DNA from: JAENVU01 sp963801105
GTDB lineage: Bacteria > Actinomycetota > Acidimicrobiia > IMCC26256 > JAENVU01
Assembly: GCA_963801105.1 (NCBI GenBank)
Contig: CAWDDH010000003.1
Location: 3,100,001 to 3,164,000, forward strand
Direction: 5' to 3'
Length of the DNA stretch: 64,000 nucleotides
Each line of letters opens with the position of its first letter. The first letter of the stretch is position 1. The notes beneath the pieces were generated by a model that saw nothing but the letters and a program-made list of their open reading frames with translations, was not told where the DNA came from and ran no database searches. Shown here piece after piece: positions 49,975 through 59,650 of this stretch. The translations under genes were made by a program, and so were the position numbers.

Positions 49975-50847
49975 CTACGCGCTCTTCGTGCGCGCGGCCC
50001 GCTTCCGCTTCGGCGCCTCCTCGGCCGCGGGCTCCTCCCCGTCGTCGGACGCCGCCTCCTCGCCGGGCTCGCCGCCGGCCGCGCGCTGGAGGCTCGCCTC
50101 GAGCGCCGCCATCAGGTCGAGCACCTTCGCGGGCGCTTCCGGCGCCTCGGACGCGACGATCTCCTCCCCCGCGGCCTTCTTGTCGATCAGCGCGAGCAGC
50201 TGCTCGCGGTACCCGTCGTGGTACTGCGAGGCATCGAAGTCGCCCGACAGGGTCTCGACGAGCTGGCGCGCCATCGTCAGCTCGCGCTCGGTCAGCTCGA
50301 TGTGCTCGTCGGGTAGCCCCAGGGAGGCGCGGTCGACGATCTCGTCCGCGTAGTGCATCGTCTCGACGCAGAGCATCCCGTCCAGCGGACGGATCGCGAC
50401 GAGCTTCTCCTTCGAGCGCATCACCACACGCCCGATCGCGACCTTGCCGAGCTCGGTCATGGCGTCCACGAGCAGCCGGTAGGGCTTGGCCGCCTTCTCG
50501 TCCACCATCACGTAGTACGGCGTGTCGAAGTAGATCGGGTCGATGTCGGCGAGGTCGACGAAGTCCTCGATGTCGATCGTGTGGCTCGCCTTCGGCGCCA
50601 GGGTGTCGAGCTCGTCCTTCTCGACGACCACGTAACGTCCCTTCTCCAGCTCGTAGCCCTTGACGATCTTCTCCGTCGGGATCTCCTCGCCGGACTGCTC
50701 GGAGACGCGGCGGTACCGGATGCGGGATCCGGTCCCGGCCTCGAGTTGGTTGAACGACACGTCCCGCGACTTCGTGGCGGGTGTGAGCTTCACGGGAACG
50801 GCAACGAGTCCGAAACTGATCGTTCCGGTCCACACGGCGGTGGGCAC
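49975..50847 (-). CDS. ku: Ku-family non-homologous end-joining protein
   Basis: 290 aa from GTG at 50847, with GGAGG 8 nt upstream. VPTAVWTGTISFGLVAVPVKLTPATKSRDVSFNQL is the bacterial Ku N-terminus; GYELEKGRYVVVEKDELD and IEDFVDLADIDPIYFDTPYYV are diagnostic for the Ku core, and a Lys/Arg-rich tail (PKRKRAARTKSA) may bind DNA. Ku homodimers thread DNA ends and recruit LigD. It is divergent from a LigD polymerase-domain gene across 42 bp, a common actinobacterial NHEJ layout. Confidence 0.95.
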   Translation of the reverse strand: MPTAVWTGTISFGLVAVPVKLTPATKSRDVSFNQLEAGTGSRIRYRRVSEQSGEEIPTEKIVKGYELEKGRYVVVEKDELDTLAPKASHTIDIEDFVDLADIDPIYFDTPYYVMVDEKAAKPYRLLVDAMTELGKVAIGRVVMRSKEKLVAIRPLDGMLCVETMHYADEIVDRASLGLPDEHIELTERELTMARQLVETLSGDFDASQYHDGYREQLLALIDKKAAGEEIVASEAPEAPAKVLDLMAALEASLQRAAGGEPGEEAASDDGEEPAAEEAPKRKRAARTKSA

Positions 50848-50870
50848 GACTTCGACCTCCGGTGTCGGGT

Positions 50871-50884
50871 GAACCACTAGGTTC
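50871..50884. promoter_or_regulatory. Palindrome in the ku/ligD divergent promoter
   Basis: GAACC-ACTA-GGTTC, perfect 5-bp arms, overlapping the ligD-type -10. The spacing (GAAC-N6-GTTC) differs from the actinobacterial SOS box (GAAC-N4-GTTC), so a LexA site is not claimed. Confidence 0.35.
50878..50883 (+). promoter_or_regulatory. Leaderless-type -10 box for LigD polymerase gene
   Basis: TAGGTT, 6 nt before the ATG at 50890. Confidence 0.5.
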
Positions 50885-50889
50885 GCACA

Positions 50890-51777
50890 ATGGCTGACGT
50901 CGCCGTGCAGATCGACGGCCACACCCTCCAACTGTCCAATCTGGACAAGGTCCTGTACCCCGCGACGGGCTTCACCAAGGCCGGGATCATCGACTACTAC
51001 TCCCGGATCGCGCCGGTGATGCTCCCCCACCTCCGGGACCGGCCGCTCACCCTCGTCCGCTACCCGAACGGCGTCGAGGCCGGGTCCTTCTTCGAGAAGC
51101 GCCGACCGCCCTCGGCCCCGGAATGGGTCCGCTCCGGCGGTGAGCTCGGCTCGGTGCTCTGCGACGAGACCGCGGCCCTCGTCTGGCTCGCCAACCTCGC
51201 GGCACTCGAGCTGCACACGCACCAGCACACCGAAGCTGCACCCGACCTGCCGGTCGCCGTCGTGCTCGACCTCGACCCGGGGGATCCCGCGAACGTCCTC
51301 GACTGCGCGACGGTCGCGCTCGACCTGCGATCGGTCCTGGACCGCCTCGGGCTCGTCGCCGTCGTGAAGACCTCCGGGTCGAAGGGCCTGCACCTCTCGA
51401 TCCCGATCGCGACCGGCACCGTGGATGACGAGGACACCAAGCGCTTCGCGCTCGCGCTCGGCCAGATCCTCTCCGACGCCGCGCCGGAGCGCGTGACCAC
51501 GGTGATGGCGAAGGAGCGCCGGCCGGGCCGGGTCTTCGTGGACTGGAGCCAGAACGACCGGCACAAGACGACGATCGCCGCGTACTCGCTGCGCGCCCGA
51601 TCGCGCCCGACCGTCTCGACGCCGGTGACCTGGGACGAGCTCTCCGACGCACGCGACGGCGGGCATCCCGAGGCGCTCTCGTTCGAGACGGAGGCGGTGC
51701 TCGCCCGCGTCGAGCAGCTCGGCGACCTGTACGCGGGCGAGCTCGACGGCGACCAGGTCCTTCCCACCCTCGGGTAG
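50890..51777 (+). CDS. Stand-alone LigD-type DNA polymerase/primase domain (NHEJ)
   Basis: 295 aa. LSNLDKVLYPATGFTKAGIIDYYSRIAPVMLPHLRDRPLTLVRYPNGV is the PolDom start; VVLDLDPG supplies the catalytic Asp pair, VVKTSGSKGLHLSIP the nucleotide-binding Ser/His motif, and RVFVDWSQN the third acidic residue. No ligase or nuclease domain is attached, so end joining here would need a ligase encoded elsewhere. It should fill gaps and add ribonucleotides at Ku-bound breaks. Confidence 0.93.
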   Translation: MADVAVQIDGHTLQLSNLDKVLYPATGFTKAGIIDYYSRIAPVMLPHLRDRPLTLVRYPNGVEAGSFFEKRRPPSAPEWVRSGGELGSVLCDETAALVWLANLAALELHTHQHTEAAPDLPVAVVLDLDPGDPANVLDCATVALDLRSVLDRLGLVAVVKTSGSKGLHLSIPIATGTVDDEDTKRFALALGQILSDAAPERVTTVMAKERRPGRVFVDWSQNDRHKTTIAAYSLRARSRPTVSTPVTWDELSDARDGGHPEALSFETEAVLARVEQLGDLYAGELDGDQVLPTLG

Positions 51778-51788
51778 CCGCGCAGGCG

Positions 51789-51794
51789 TAAGGT
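51789..51794 (+). promoter_or_regulatory. Leaderless-type -10 box for SDR gene
   Basis: TAAGGT, 6 nt before the GTG at 51801. Confidence 0.45.
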
Positions 51795-51800
51795 CCGGCC

Positions 51801-52619
51801 GTGGACCTCGCCGGCGCCGTCGCCATCGTCACCGGCGCGAGCCGCGGGGTGGGCGCGGCGACCGCGATCGCGCTCGCGGAGGCCGGCGCGACCGTCGTCT
51901 GCGCCGCGCGGGCCACCGACGCGGCACCGCTCCCCATCCCGGGCACGATCGACGCGACGGTCCGCAGCATCACGGCGGCGGGAGGGACCGCCGTCGCGCG
52001 GCCGACCAACCTCGCGGTCGACGCCGAGGTCGAGGGCCTCGTCGACGAGACCGTCGAGCGGTTCTCGCGGGTCGACGTGCTCGTCAACAACGCGGCGATC
52101 ACGTTCCCGGGCGACCTCTCGCTCCCGATGAAGCGCTTCGACCTGATCTTCACGGTCGACCTCCGGGCCCCCGTGATCGCGTCGACGCGGGCGATCCCAC
52201 ACATGGTCGAGCACGGGCAGGGCGCGATCCTGAACGTGTCGTCGGCGGCGGCGCTCAACTACTACCCGGGTCAGATGGCGTACGGCATGGCCAAGGCGGC
52301 GCTCGAGCACTTCACCCTCTCGGCGGCCGAGCAGCTCCGACCGCACGGCATCCCGGTCAACACCTTCCGCATCGACGTCCCCGTCGCCTCGGAGGGGTTC
52401 CTCGCCGCGCTCGCCGACGTCGACCACTCGGACTGGGAGCCGCCGCCGGTCGCGGCCGAGGGCATCCTCTGGATGCTGGCGCAACCGCCGTCCTACACCG
52501 GTCACAACGTCGGGATGGCGGCGCTCCGGGCGCAGCACGGGATCATGGCGAGCCGGGCGGCCCGGCCCCACGAGCAGGCCCCGGCCATGGTCACCGACTC
52601 ACCGCTGAACAGGCCATAA
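51801..52619 (+). CDS. Short-chain dehydrogenase/reductase
   Basis: 272 aa, GTG start. TGASRGVGAAT cofactor motif, VNNAAITFPG, NVSSAAALN with the active-site Ser, and YGMAK for the Tyr-x3-Lys pair. After the active site it reads VNTFRIDVPVASEGF in place of the usual PG motif, and lacks the typical C-terminal VDGG block, so it belongs to a divergent SDR branch. Not obviously linked to its NHEJ neighbour; likely a separate leaderless transcript. Confidence 0.85.
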   Translation: MDLAGAVAIVTGASRGVGAATAIALAEAGATVVCAARATDAAPLPIPGTIDATVRSITAAGGTAVARPTNLAVDAEVEGLVDETVERFSRVDVLVNNAAITFPGDLSLPMKRFDLIFTVDLRAPVIASTRAIPHMVEHGQGAILNVSSAAALNYYPGQMAYGMAKAALEHFTLSAAEQLRPHGIPVNTFRIDVPVASEGFLAALADVDHSDWEPPPVAAEGILWMLAQPPSYTGHNVGMAALRAQHGIMASRAARPHEQAPAMVTDSPLNRP

Positions 52620-52673
52620 ACAACCGCCACCCGCGGCGGCGGACGCGACACGCGCGGTTACCGTGCCGCGACC

Positions 52674-53351
<678 letters not shown>

Positions 53352-53355
<4 letters not shown>

Positions 53356-54650
53356 CCTGGGCCGACGCCGCCACCGCGGCGTTCCGCTCCCTCGCCCGGC
53401 GCTTCGGGCGGGCGACGCTCACGGTGCTCGCCGTCGCGCTCGCGGCCGCGCTCCTCGAGCGCGCTGCTGATCATCTCGGGCGCCGCCCGGACCCGGGTGC
53501 TCGCCCAGCTCTCGAAGGGCGGCCCCCTCGCGGGCATCCAGGTCGCACCCGCGGCACCGGCCCCCGATGCGCTCGACACCGACAACCCGAGACCCGGCCG
53601 GGCCCGGCCGATCGAGGCGGGAACGATCCGCCGCATCCGACGGCTGCCCGGCGTCCGCTCGGTCGTGGCCCTCGAGACCACGCCCGTCATCGTCTCGCCA
53701 CCCGACCCGGAGGAGGATCCGTTCCGGAACACGCTCGCGGGCGCCGACCTGAGCCGACTCACGAGCCTGCCGATCACCGTCGTGGCCGGCCGCACGCCGG
53801 TCCCGGGCACCCGGACCGAGGTGGCCGTCACCGAGGGCTACCTCCACCGGGTGGGGCTCCAGCGGACCGATGCGGCGAAGGTCGTGGGGACCGAGCTCGA
53901 GATCGGCGCGCCGCGTGCGTGTTCGCTCGCGGCGCGCGCCGGCTCGACGTACGCGGCCGTTGGACCCGTGCCGAGATCGTCGGCGTCGTCGCGCAGCAGG
54001 TGTTCGACTCGCAGGTCATCGGCTCCAGGCAGATGCTGCGCGACGCCCGCGCCTGGTCCGACCTCTCGACGGACGCCGAACGGTTCGGCCTCGCCGCGCC
54101 CCGCTACGCCGGGCTGTTCGTGGTGGCCGACGGGCTCTCCCACGTCGGGGCCGTGCGCGCCCGAATCGACCGTCTCGGCTACTCCACGAGCGCGCCCGAG
54201 AACCTGGTCGAGACGGTGCAGCGCTACCTGCACGTGGTGGAGATCGTCCTCGCCGGGATTGGCGTGATCGCCCTCGCCATTGCCGCGCTCGGCATCACCA
54301 ACGCGCTCCTCGCGGCGATCCGCGAGCGCCGGCGCGAGATCGGCGTGCTCAAGGCGATCGGCGCGCGGGACCGCGACGTGCGCCGTCTCTTCCTGATCGA
54401 GGCGGGCGCCACCGGCGTCGTCGGCGGCCTGCTCGGCACGCTCACCGGCTATCTCGTCGCACTCGTGCTGGGTGCCGTGGTGAACCGCTACCTCGTGGCC
54501 CAGCAGCTGCCCGGAGTGTCGATCGGGTTTCCCTGGTCCGTGCTCCTGCTCGGCGTGGCCGGTGCGGCCGGCCTCGCGACGCTCGCCGGGCTCGTCCCGG
54601 CCCAACGCGCGGCCCGCCTGCCGGCGCGCGACGCCATGGGAGACGCATGA
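53352..54650 (+). pseudogene. FtsX/MacB-like ABC permease with two frameshifts
   Basis: It begins MTWADAATAAFRSLARRFGRATLTVLAVALAAALL. An extra base near 53457 moves the sequence to another frame (SALLIISGAARTRVLAQLSKGG... GAPRA), and it returns to the first frame near 53905-53945 (RLDVRGRWTRAEIVGVVAQQ). The C-terminal FtsX domain is intact: IGVIALAIAALGITNALLAAIRERRREIGVLKAIGARDRDVRRLFLIEAGATGVVGG. Joined, the product would be a four-helix MacB-type permease of about 430 aa. Three indels in 650 bp suggest decay or a poor assembly patch. Confidence 0.8.
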
Positions 54651-55420
54651 TGCGGCCCGCCCACCGTCGGGCCGCCCTCGTCACGACCGCCGTGCTCATC
54701 GTGCTCGCCGCCGCGTCCTGCACGAGCAGCGCGTCATCGACGCCCGCCACGGCTACCACCGGCCCGCGTCCCGTGTACGTCGCGCTCGGCAACGGCGAGA
54801 CCGCCGGCAACGGCGTCAAAGGCCGTGTCCGCGACGCCTGGCCCCAGATCGTCTACCGGACCGAGCTCCCCCGATCGGCGATCTTCGTCAATCTCGGCGA
54901 GACCGACGCCACGGTCGCCGACGCGCTCGCCGACCAGCTCGGTCCCGCACTTGCTCTTCACCCGACCGTGGCCACGGTCCACCTGACCGACGACCGGTTC
55001 CAGGGCACCAGCGTGGCCAACTACGAGTCCCGCCTCACTGATCTCGTCCGCCGCCTCCAGCGCGGGGGCCGTACCGCGGTGGTGCTCGGCACCGTGCTGC
55101 CCGAGGACCGCGAGCCCGGGGTCCTCGCCTGTAGCGCCGATCCCCCGCCCGACGGGCCCCGCTGCCGGATCGGACCGGTCGAGGACCCGGCCCGCAGCGT
55201 GGCGCGGGTCGACGCGATGAACGCGGCGATCCGTCGCGTGGCCGCGGCGACCGGCGCGACCGTCGCCGACGCCCACGCCGCGTTCCTCCGGGCCCGTGCC
55301 GCTGGGAACGAGGAGGCGCTCTGGGTCGGCAACGACTTCTCCCCGAACCAGGCCGGCCACCGGCTCCTGGCCCGTGAGTTCGGCGCCGCCGTGCGCGATG
55401 CGCTGAAATCGGGCCGATGA
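54647..55420 (+). CDS. SGNH-hydrolase-fold lipoprotein with degenerate active site
   Basis: 257 aa; ATGATG start overlaps the permease stop. Lipoprotein-like signal ends AAASC25. VYVALGNGETAGNG corresponds to the GDS block I but reads GNG, so the nucleophile Ser is missing; GNDFSPNQAGHRLLA corresponds to block V with the usual DxxHP His replaced by Ser. The fold and spacing otherwise match SGNH/GDSL proteins. It may be a binding protein or pseudoenzyme working with the adjacent exporter. Confidence 0.72.
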   Translation: MMRPAHRRAALVTTAVLIVLAAASCTSSASSTPATATTGPRPVYVALGNGETAGNGVKGRVRDAWPQIVYRTELPRSAIFVNLGETDATVADALADQLGPALALHPTVATVHLTDDRFQGTSVANYESRLTDLVRRLQRGGRTAVVLGTVLPEDREPGVLACSADPPPDGPRCRIGPVEDPARSVARVDAMNAAIRRVAAATGATVADAHAAFLRARAAGNEEALWVGNDFSPNQAGHRLLAREFGAAVRDALKSGR

Positions 55421-56103
55421 CGCCGCGGGACTCCCAGCGCAGCCGGGTCTACCGCGCCGAGACCCCGATGGGCGGCCGCCGGCTGCCCATGCTCCCGGAC
55501 TGCGCGGCGTTCGTCGACGAGGTCGTCGGATCGCTCTGGTGGATCGCCCGGTTCCCCGAGCGTGACCTGGACCGCGTCCCCAAGCTCCGACCGGGCAACG
55601 GCGCCCGCCAGGCGTTCTACCGCGAGGACCCCGGCCGGCCGACGATCACGCTGCCCCGCCGGTACCGCACGACTGCAGTCGTGTTGCACGAGCTCGTGCA
55701 CTGGGCCCTCTCCGACGCGGTGGACCTGCCCAATCACGGCCGGACGTTCACGCGGATCTTCCTCGACGCCACGGGCGAGTTCCTCGGCCCCGCGAAGCGG
55801 GAGAAGCTCGCCCGCTCCTACACCGAGCACAAGGTGCGCCTCGGCGGTCCGGCACGCGTGGCTCCGGACGGCAGCTACGACTACACCGTCGACGAGCGGT
55901 TGCGGCTCGGACGGGGCCGCCATCTCGCCGTCCGGTGGGGACGGGGCTCCGAGGGCGACGGCGTGCTGCGCTCACGCGCCCACCGGAAGGTCACGCTCCA
56001 GCTGGGCGACGAGACGACGGTGATCCCCGAGCGCGAGATCTGGTGGGTGCGCCCCTACGCCCCTGCTCAGTTGAGCCGCTCGACGATCATCGCCATGCCC
56101 TGA
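55417..56103 (+). CDS. SprT-like metallopeptidase-type protein (TIGR04338-like)
   Basis: 228 aa, start overlapping the lipoprotein stop (ATGA). VVLHELVHWAL contains HExxH (His91-Glu92-His95) with NHGRTFTRIF downstream likely giving the third His, as in minigluzincin-type hydrolases found in mycobacteria. The N-terminal QRSRVYRAE and central RPGNGARQAFY segments are family-typical. Its 3' end overlaps the convergent thiolase by 37 bp, so the last dozen residues are probably unconstrained. Function unknown. Confidence 0.75.
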   Translation: MTPRDSQRSRVYRAETPMGGRRLPMLPDCAAFVDEVVGSLWWIARFPERDLDRVPKLRPGNGARQAFYREDPGRPTITLPRRYRTTAVVLHELVHWALSDAVDLPNHGRTFTRIFLDATGEFLGPAKREKLARSYTEHKVRLGGPARVAPDGSYDYTVDERLRLGRGRHLAVRWGRGSEGDGVLRSRAHRKVTLQLGDETTVIPEREIWWVRPYAPAQLSRSTIIAMP

Positions 56104-57281
56104 CCGCCGCCCACGCACATCGTCTCGAGCCCCACGGTCTTGCCGGAGTCCTCGAGGCCGTTGAGCAGGGTGCCCATGATGCGGGCGCCCGTCATGCCGA
56201 ACGGGTGGCCGAGCGCGATCGCCCCGCCGTTCACGTTCAGCTTGTCCCAGTCGATGCCGAGCGCCTTGGCCGACGGGATGACCTGCGCCGCGAACGCCTC
56301 GTTGATCTCCACGAGGTCGACGTCGTCGATCGTCATCCCGGCGCGGGCAAGGGCCTGGCGGCTCGCCTCGATCGGGCCAAGACCCATGATCTCCGGGTCG
56401 AGTCCGGTCACACCCGACGACACGATGCGTGCGATGGGCGTGACGCCGAGCTCCCGGGCCTTGGTGTCACTCATCACGATGACCGCGGCCGCGCCGTCGT
56501 TCAGCGGGCACGCGTTCCCGGCGGTGACGCGACCGGTCGGGCGAAACGCGGGAGCGAGGCTCGCGAGCTTCTCGCGCTCGGTGGTCGGACGCGGGCAGTC
56601 GTCGGCGCTGATCACCGCACCGGCGCCCGTCGTGTACGGGGTGATCTCTCGCTCGAAGAAGCCCCGCTCGATCGCGGCGCCGGCGCGCTGCTGGGAGAGG
56701 AACGCGTAGTCGTCCATCTCCTCGCGGGAGACGTTCTCGATCTCGGCGACGTTCTCCGCGGTCTCACCCATAGCGATGTACACGTCGGGCAGGCCCTCCG
56801 CCGGGGTCCAGGTGCCCTGGTCGCCGGCGGTGCGGGCCGCGCTGCGCTCGGCGGCCTGGTCGAACCTGTGGTTCTGGGTGTTCGGGGTGTGGTCGGAGCT
56901 GCCGCCCACCATGAACCGGCTGACCGCCTCGACGCCGGCGGCGACGAAGACGTCGCCCTCGCCCGCGCGCACCGCGTGCGCGGCCATGCGGATCGTCTGG
57001 AGCGAGGAGGAGCAGTAGCGCGTGATCGTGCAGCCCGGTACCTTCGGCATGCCCGCGAGCACCGCGACGACCCGGCCCATGTTGAAGCCCTGCTCCCCGC
57101 CCGGGAGGCCGCAGCCGAGCATGAGGTCGTCCACCAGCCCCCGGTCCAGCTCCGGGACCTTGTTCAGGACCGTGTCGACGATGAAGGCCGCCATGTCGTC
57201 CCCGCGCTCGTCGACGAACGAGCCCTTGAAGGCCCGGCCGATCGGGGTGCGGGCGGTGGCGACGATGACTGCTTCGGGCAT
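56067..57281 (-). CDS. Thiolase / acetyl-CoA acetyltransferase
   Basis: 404 aa from ATG at 57281 with GAGGAG upstream. Acyl-carrying Cys90 in TRYCSSSLQ, NEAFAAQ, GGAIALGHPFGMTGAR with the catalytic His, and the final CVGGGQGMAM Cys. It performs the last thiolytic step of beta-oxidation or the reverse condensation. The surrounding CoA ligases give it plausible partners elsewhere in the window. A TAGTCT box further upstream on the minus strand gives a leadered mRNA. Confidence 0.93.
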   Translation of the reverse strand: MPEAVIVATARTPIGRAFKGSFVDERGDDMAAFIVDTVLNKVPELDRGLVDDLMLGCGLPGGEQGFNMGRVVAVLAGMPKVPGCTITRYCSSSLQTIRMAAHAVRAGEGDVFVAAGVEAVSRFMVGGSSDHTPNTQNHRFDQAAERSAARTAGDQGTWTPAEGLPDVYIAMGETAENVAEIENVSREEMDDYAFLSQQRAGAAIERGFFEREITPYTTGAGAVISADDCPRPTTEREKLASLAPAFRPTGRVTAGNACPLNDGAAAVIVMSDTKARELGVTPIARIVSSGVTGLDPEIMGLGPIEASRQALARAGMTIDDVDLVEINEAFAAQVIPSAKALGIDWDKLNVNGGAIALGHPFGMTGARIMGTLLNGLEDSGKTVGLETMCVGGGQGMAMIVERLN

Positions 57282-57337
57282 GGTGAGCTCCTCGATTTCG
57301 GGTCCGGCGAGACTAGGGGGAGGGTGCCGGCGGCGTC

Positions 57338-57862
57338 CTATCCATCCACGCGGCGCAGATCCCGGCGGTAGCGCTCGCCATTCTCGATGTACTGGCGCGC
57401 GCCCATCCGGATCATCAGCTCCGGCTCGACCGCGTCGGGCCGCAGCCGGGCCGGGACGCCGAGCGCCATGGCCCGGCTCGGCACCTCCATGTCGTTCGGG
57501 ACCAACGCGGCCGCGCCGACGAGCGCCTCGTCGTGGACCACCGCCCGGTGGAGCACGATCGAACCCGATCCCACGAGCACGCCATTTCCGATCGTGCAGC
57601 ACTCGATGTGCACGAGGTGCCCGATCACGCAGTCGTCGCCGATGACGGTCGGGTTCAGAAGGGTTGCGTGAATGACGCTGCCGTCCTGGATGCTCGTGCG
57701 GGCGCCGACCGTGATGCTGCCGTAGTCACCGCGCAGCACCGCCTGGGGCCACACGGACGAGTCCGGGCCGATCGAGACGTTCCCGATGACGGTGGCGTCA
57801 GGATGCACGAACGCCGTGGGATCGATCCGGGGCACGAGGTCGCCGAGCGCATAGATGGCCAT
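57338..57862 (-). CDS. Gamma-carbonic-anhydrase-family protein
   Basis: 174 aa from ATG at 57862, probably leaderless. Left-handed beta-helix with the metal-binding His set in IQDGSVIHATLLNPTVIGDDCVIGHLVHIECCTIG, and VLHRAVVHDEALVGAAALVPNDMEVPSRAMALGVPAR at the C-terminal coils. Related to YrdA/CaiE/PaaY proteins; true carbonic anhydrase activity varies within the family. It lies 56 nt upstream of the thiolase and could be co-transcribed. Confidence 0.88.
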   Translation of the reverse strand: MAIYALGDLVPRIDPTAFVHPDATVIGNVSIGPDSSVWPQAVLRGDYGSITVGARTSIQDGSVIHATLLNPTVIGDDCVIGHLVHIECCTIGNGVLVGSGSIVLHRAVVHDEALVGAAALVPNDMEVPSRAMALGVPARLRPDAVEPELMIRMGARQYIENGERYRRDLRRVDG

Positions 57863-57868
57863 GCGGGG

Positions 57869-57874
57869 AGCGTA
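57869..57874 (-). promoter_or_regulatory. Leaderless-type -10 box for gamma-carbonic anhydrase
   Basis: TACGCT on the minus strand, 6 nt before the ATG at 57862. Confidence 0.5.
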
Positions 57875-57909
57875 GGGGACGCCCCCCGGCCGGACGCGGG
57901 ACGCGGCGC

Positions 57910-57915
57910 TACCGT
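57910..57915 (+). promoter_or_regulatory. Leaderless-type -10 box for PhyH gene
   Basis: TACCGT, 6 nt before the ATG at 57922. Confidence 0.45.
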
Positions 57916-57921
57916 GGGACA

Positions 57922-58731
57922 ATGCTCGATCCCGCCACTGTCGAGGAGCACGTGGACGCCATCGCGCGCGACGGCTTCACGATCGTGGCGGACGCGATCC
58001 CGCCCGACCTGCTCGACGCCCTCACCGCGGACCTCGAGACGCTCGAGCGCGTCTACGACGTCCGACCGTCGCCGAACGCATTCGAGGGGACGAACACCCT
58101 GCGCGTGTACAACCTCCTCGGGCTCTCGCCCGTCTGGGCGGCGGTGCCGGTGCACGATCACGTGCTCCCCGTCGTGGACGGCGTGCTCGATGCCGGCTGT
58201 CTCGTCTCGTCGTTGTCGTCGATCCGCATCCGCCCCGGCGAGTCGGCCCAGCCGATCCACGCCGACGACCAGCTCATGCCGCTCGCCAAGCCGCACGTCC
58301 CGACGGTGTGCAACTCGATGTGGGCGCTCACCGACTTCACCGAGGCGAACGGCGCGACCCGCATCATTCCGGGGTCGCATCTCGCCGACTCGTCGCCGGT
58401 GTACGGAGCCCACTACGACTCGATCCCGGCCGAGATGCCGCGCGGCAGCGTGCTCATCTGGCACGGCAGCCTCTGGCACGGCGGCGGCTCCAACCGCACC
58501 GACACCGATCGCGTCGGGATCGCCATGAACTACTGCGCGGGATGGGTGCGCCAGCAGGAGAACCAGCAGCTCGGCATCCCCGTCGCGGTCGCGCGCACGT
58601 TCTCACCACGGCTGCGCGAGCTGGTCGGGTACGGCGTCTACAACATGCTCATCGGGCACATCAACAAGCACAGCCCGGTGGAGATCCTCGGCGAAGCACC
58701 CGCCGGGTCGCGCATGGTCTGGGACGGCTAG
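57922..58731 (+). CDS. Phytanoyl-CoA dioxygenase (PhyH) family protein
   Basis: 269 aa. Fe(II)/2-oxoglutarate facial triad: His113 and Asp115 in PIHADDQ and His186 in SLWHGGGSN, with Arg197 for 2-oxoglutarate. VEEHVDAIARDGFTIVADAI opens the family. It should hydroxylate an unactivated carbon of a lipid-like or small substrate. The CDF transporter starts directly after its stop, an association with no obvious logic unless metal supply matters. Confidence 0.87.
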   Translation: MLDPATVEEHVDAIARDGFTIVADAIPPDLLDALTADLETLERVYDVRPSPNAFEGTNTLRVYNLLGLSPVWAAVPVHDHVLPVVDGVLDAGCLVSSLSSIRIRPGESAQPIHADDQLMPLAKPHVPTVCNSMWALTDFTEANGATRIIPGSHLADSSPVYGAHYDSIPAEMPRGSVLIWHGSLWHGGGSNRTDTDRVGIAMNYCAGWVRQQENQQLGIPVAVARTFSPRLRELVGYGVYNMLIGHINKHSPVEILGEAPAGSRMVWDG

Positions 58732-59645
58732 GTGCACGAAGGCTCCCGGCGCGCCATCGTCGCCGCGCTGCTCGCGAACCTCGGCATTGCGGTCGCGAAG
58801 GTCTTTGCCGCGATCGTGACCGGGTCGGCGTCGATGCTCGCCGAGTCGATCCACTCGTTCGCGGACACCGGCAACCAGGGCCTGCTCTTCCTCGGTGGCA
58901 AGCGGGCCCGGCGGGCCCCCGATGCCGCCCACCCCTTCGGGTACGGCGCCGAGCGGTTCTTCTGGGCGTTCGTGGTCGCCCTCGTGCTGTTCACCCTCGG
59001 TGCGATGTTCTCCCTCTTCGAAGGCGTCGAGAAGCTACGCACGCCACACGACATCGAGAGCCCGGGGATCGCGTTCGCGGTGCTGGGCGTCGCCGTGGTG
59101 CTCGAGGGCCTGTCGCTGCGGACCGCGGCCCGCGAGGCCGCGTCCGAGCGCGAGGGCACGGGATGGCGGGAGTTCATCCGGCGCACCAAGAACCCCGAGC
59201 TCCCCGTCGTGCTCCTCGAGGACACGGGGGCGATCGTCGGGCTGGTGCTCGCGATCGTCGGACTCGGGCTCGCGGTCGCGACCGACGAACCCCGCTTCGA
59301 CGCGATCGGGTCCATCGCCATCGGCATCCTCCTCGGCGCGATCGCGATCGTGCTCGCGACCGAGATGAAGAGCCTGCTCATCGGCGAGGGCGCGTCGCTG
59401 CCCGACCAGCACCTGATCGAACAGACGATCGCCGACCACCCGGCGGTGCGGTCGCTGATCCACCTGCGCACGCTCCACCTCGGTCCGGACGAGCTCCTCG
59501 TCGCGGCCAAGCTCGACTTCCACACCTCGACCGCGAGGGGCTGGCCCACGCGATCGACACGGTCGAGTCGGCCGTGCGCGCCGCGGTGCCCGAAGCGCGT
59601 CTGATCTACCTCGAACCCGATCTGGACCGGTCCGCCACTCCGTAG
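58732..59645 (+). pseudogene. Cation diffusion facilitator (CDF) transporter, frameshifted at the C-terminus
   Basis: GTG directly after the PhyH stop. Five to six membrane helices with the metal site ESIHSFADTGNQ in helix 2 and HPFGYGAERFFWAF; the second metal-site segment reads LLEDTGAIVG. The cytoplasmic domain breaks near 59525: the first frame ends in nonsense at 59604, whereas the next frame continues LDREGLAHAIDTVESAVRAAVPEARLIYLEPDLD to 59645. One lost base near CTTCCACACC explains it. The truncated form keeps all transmembrane helices and might still act. Confidence 0.82.
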
Positions 59646-59650
59646 TCGGG

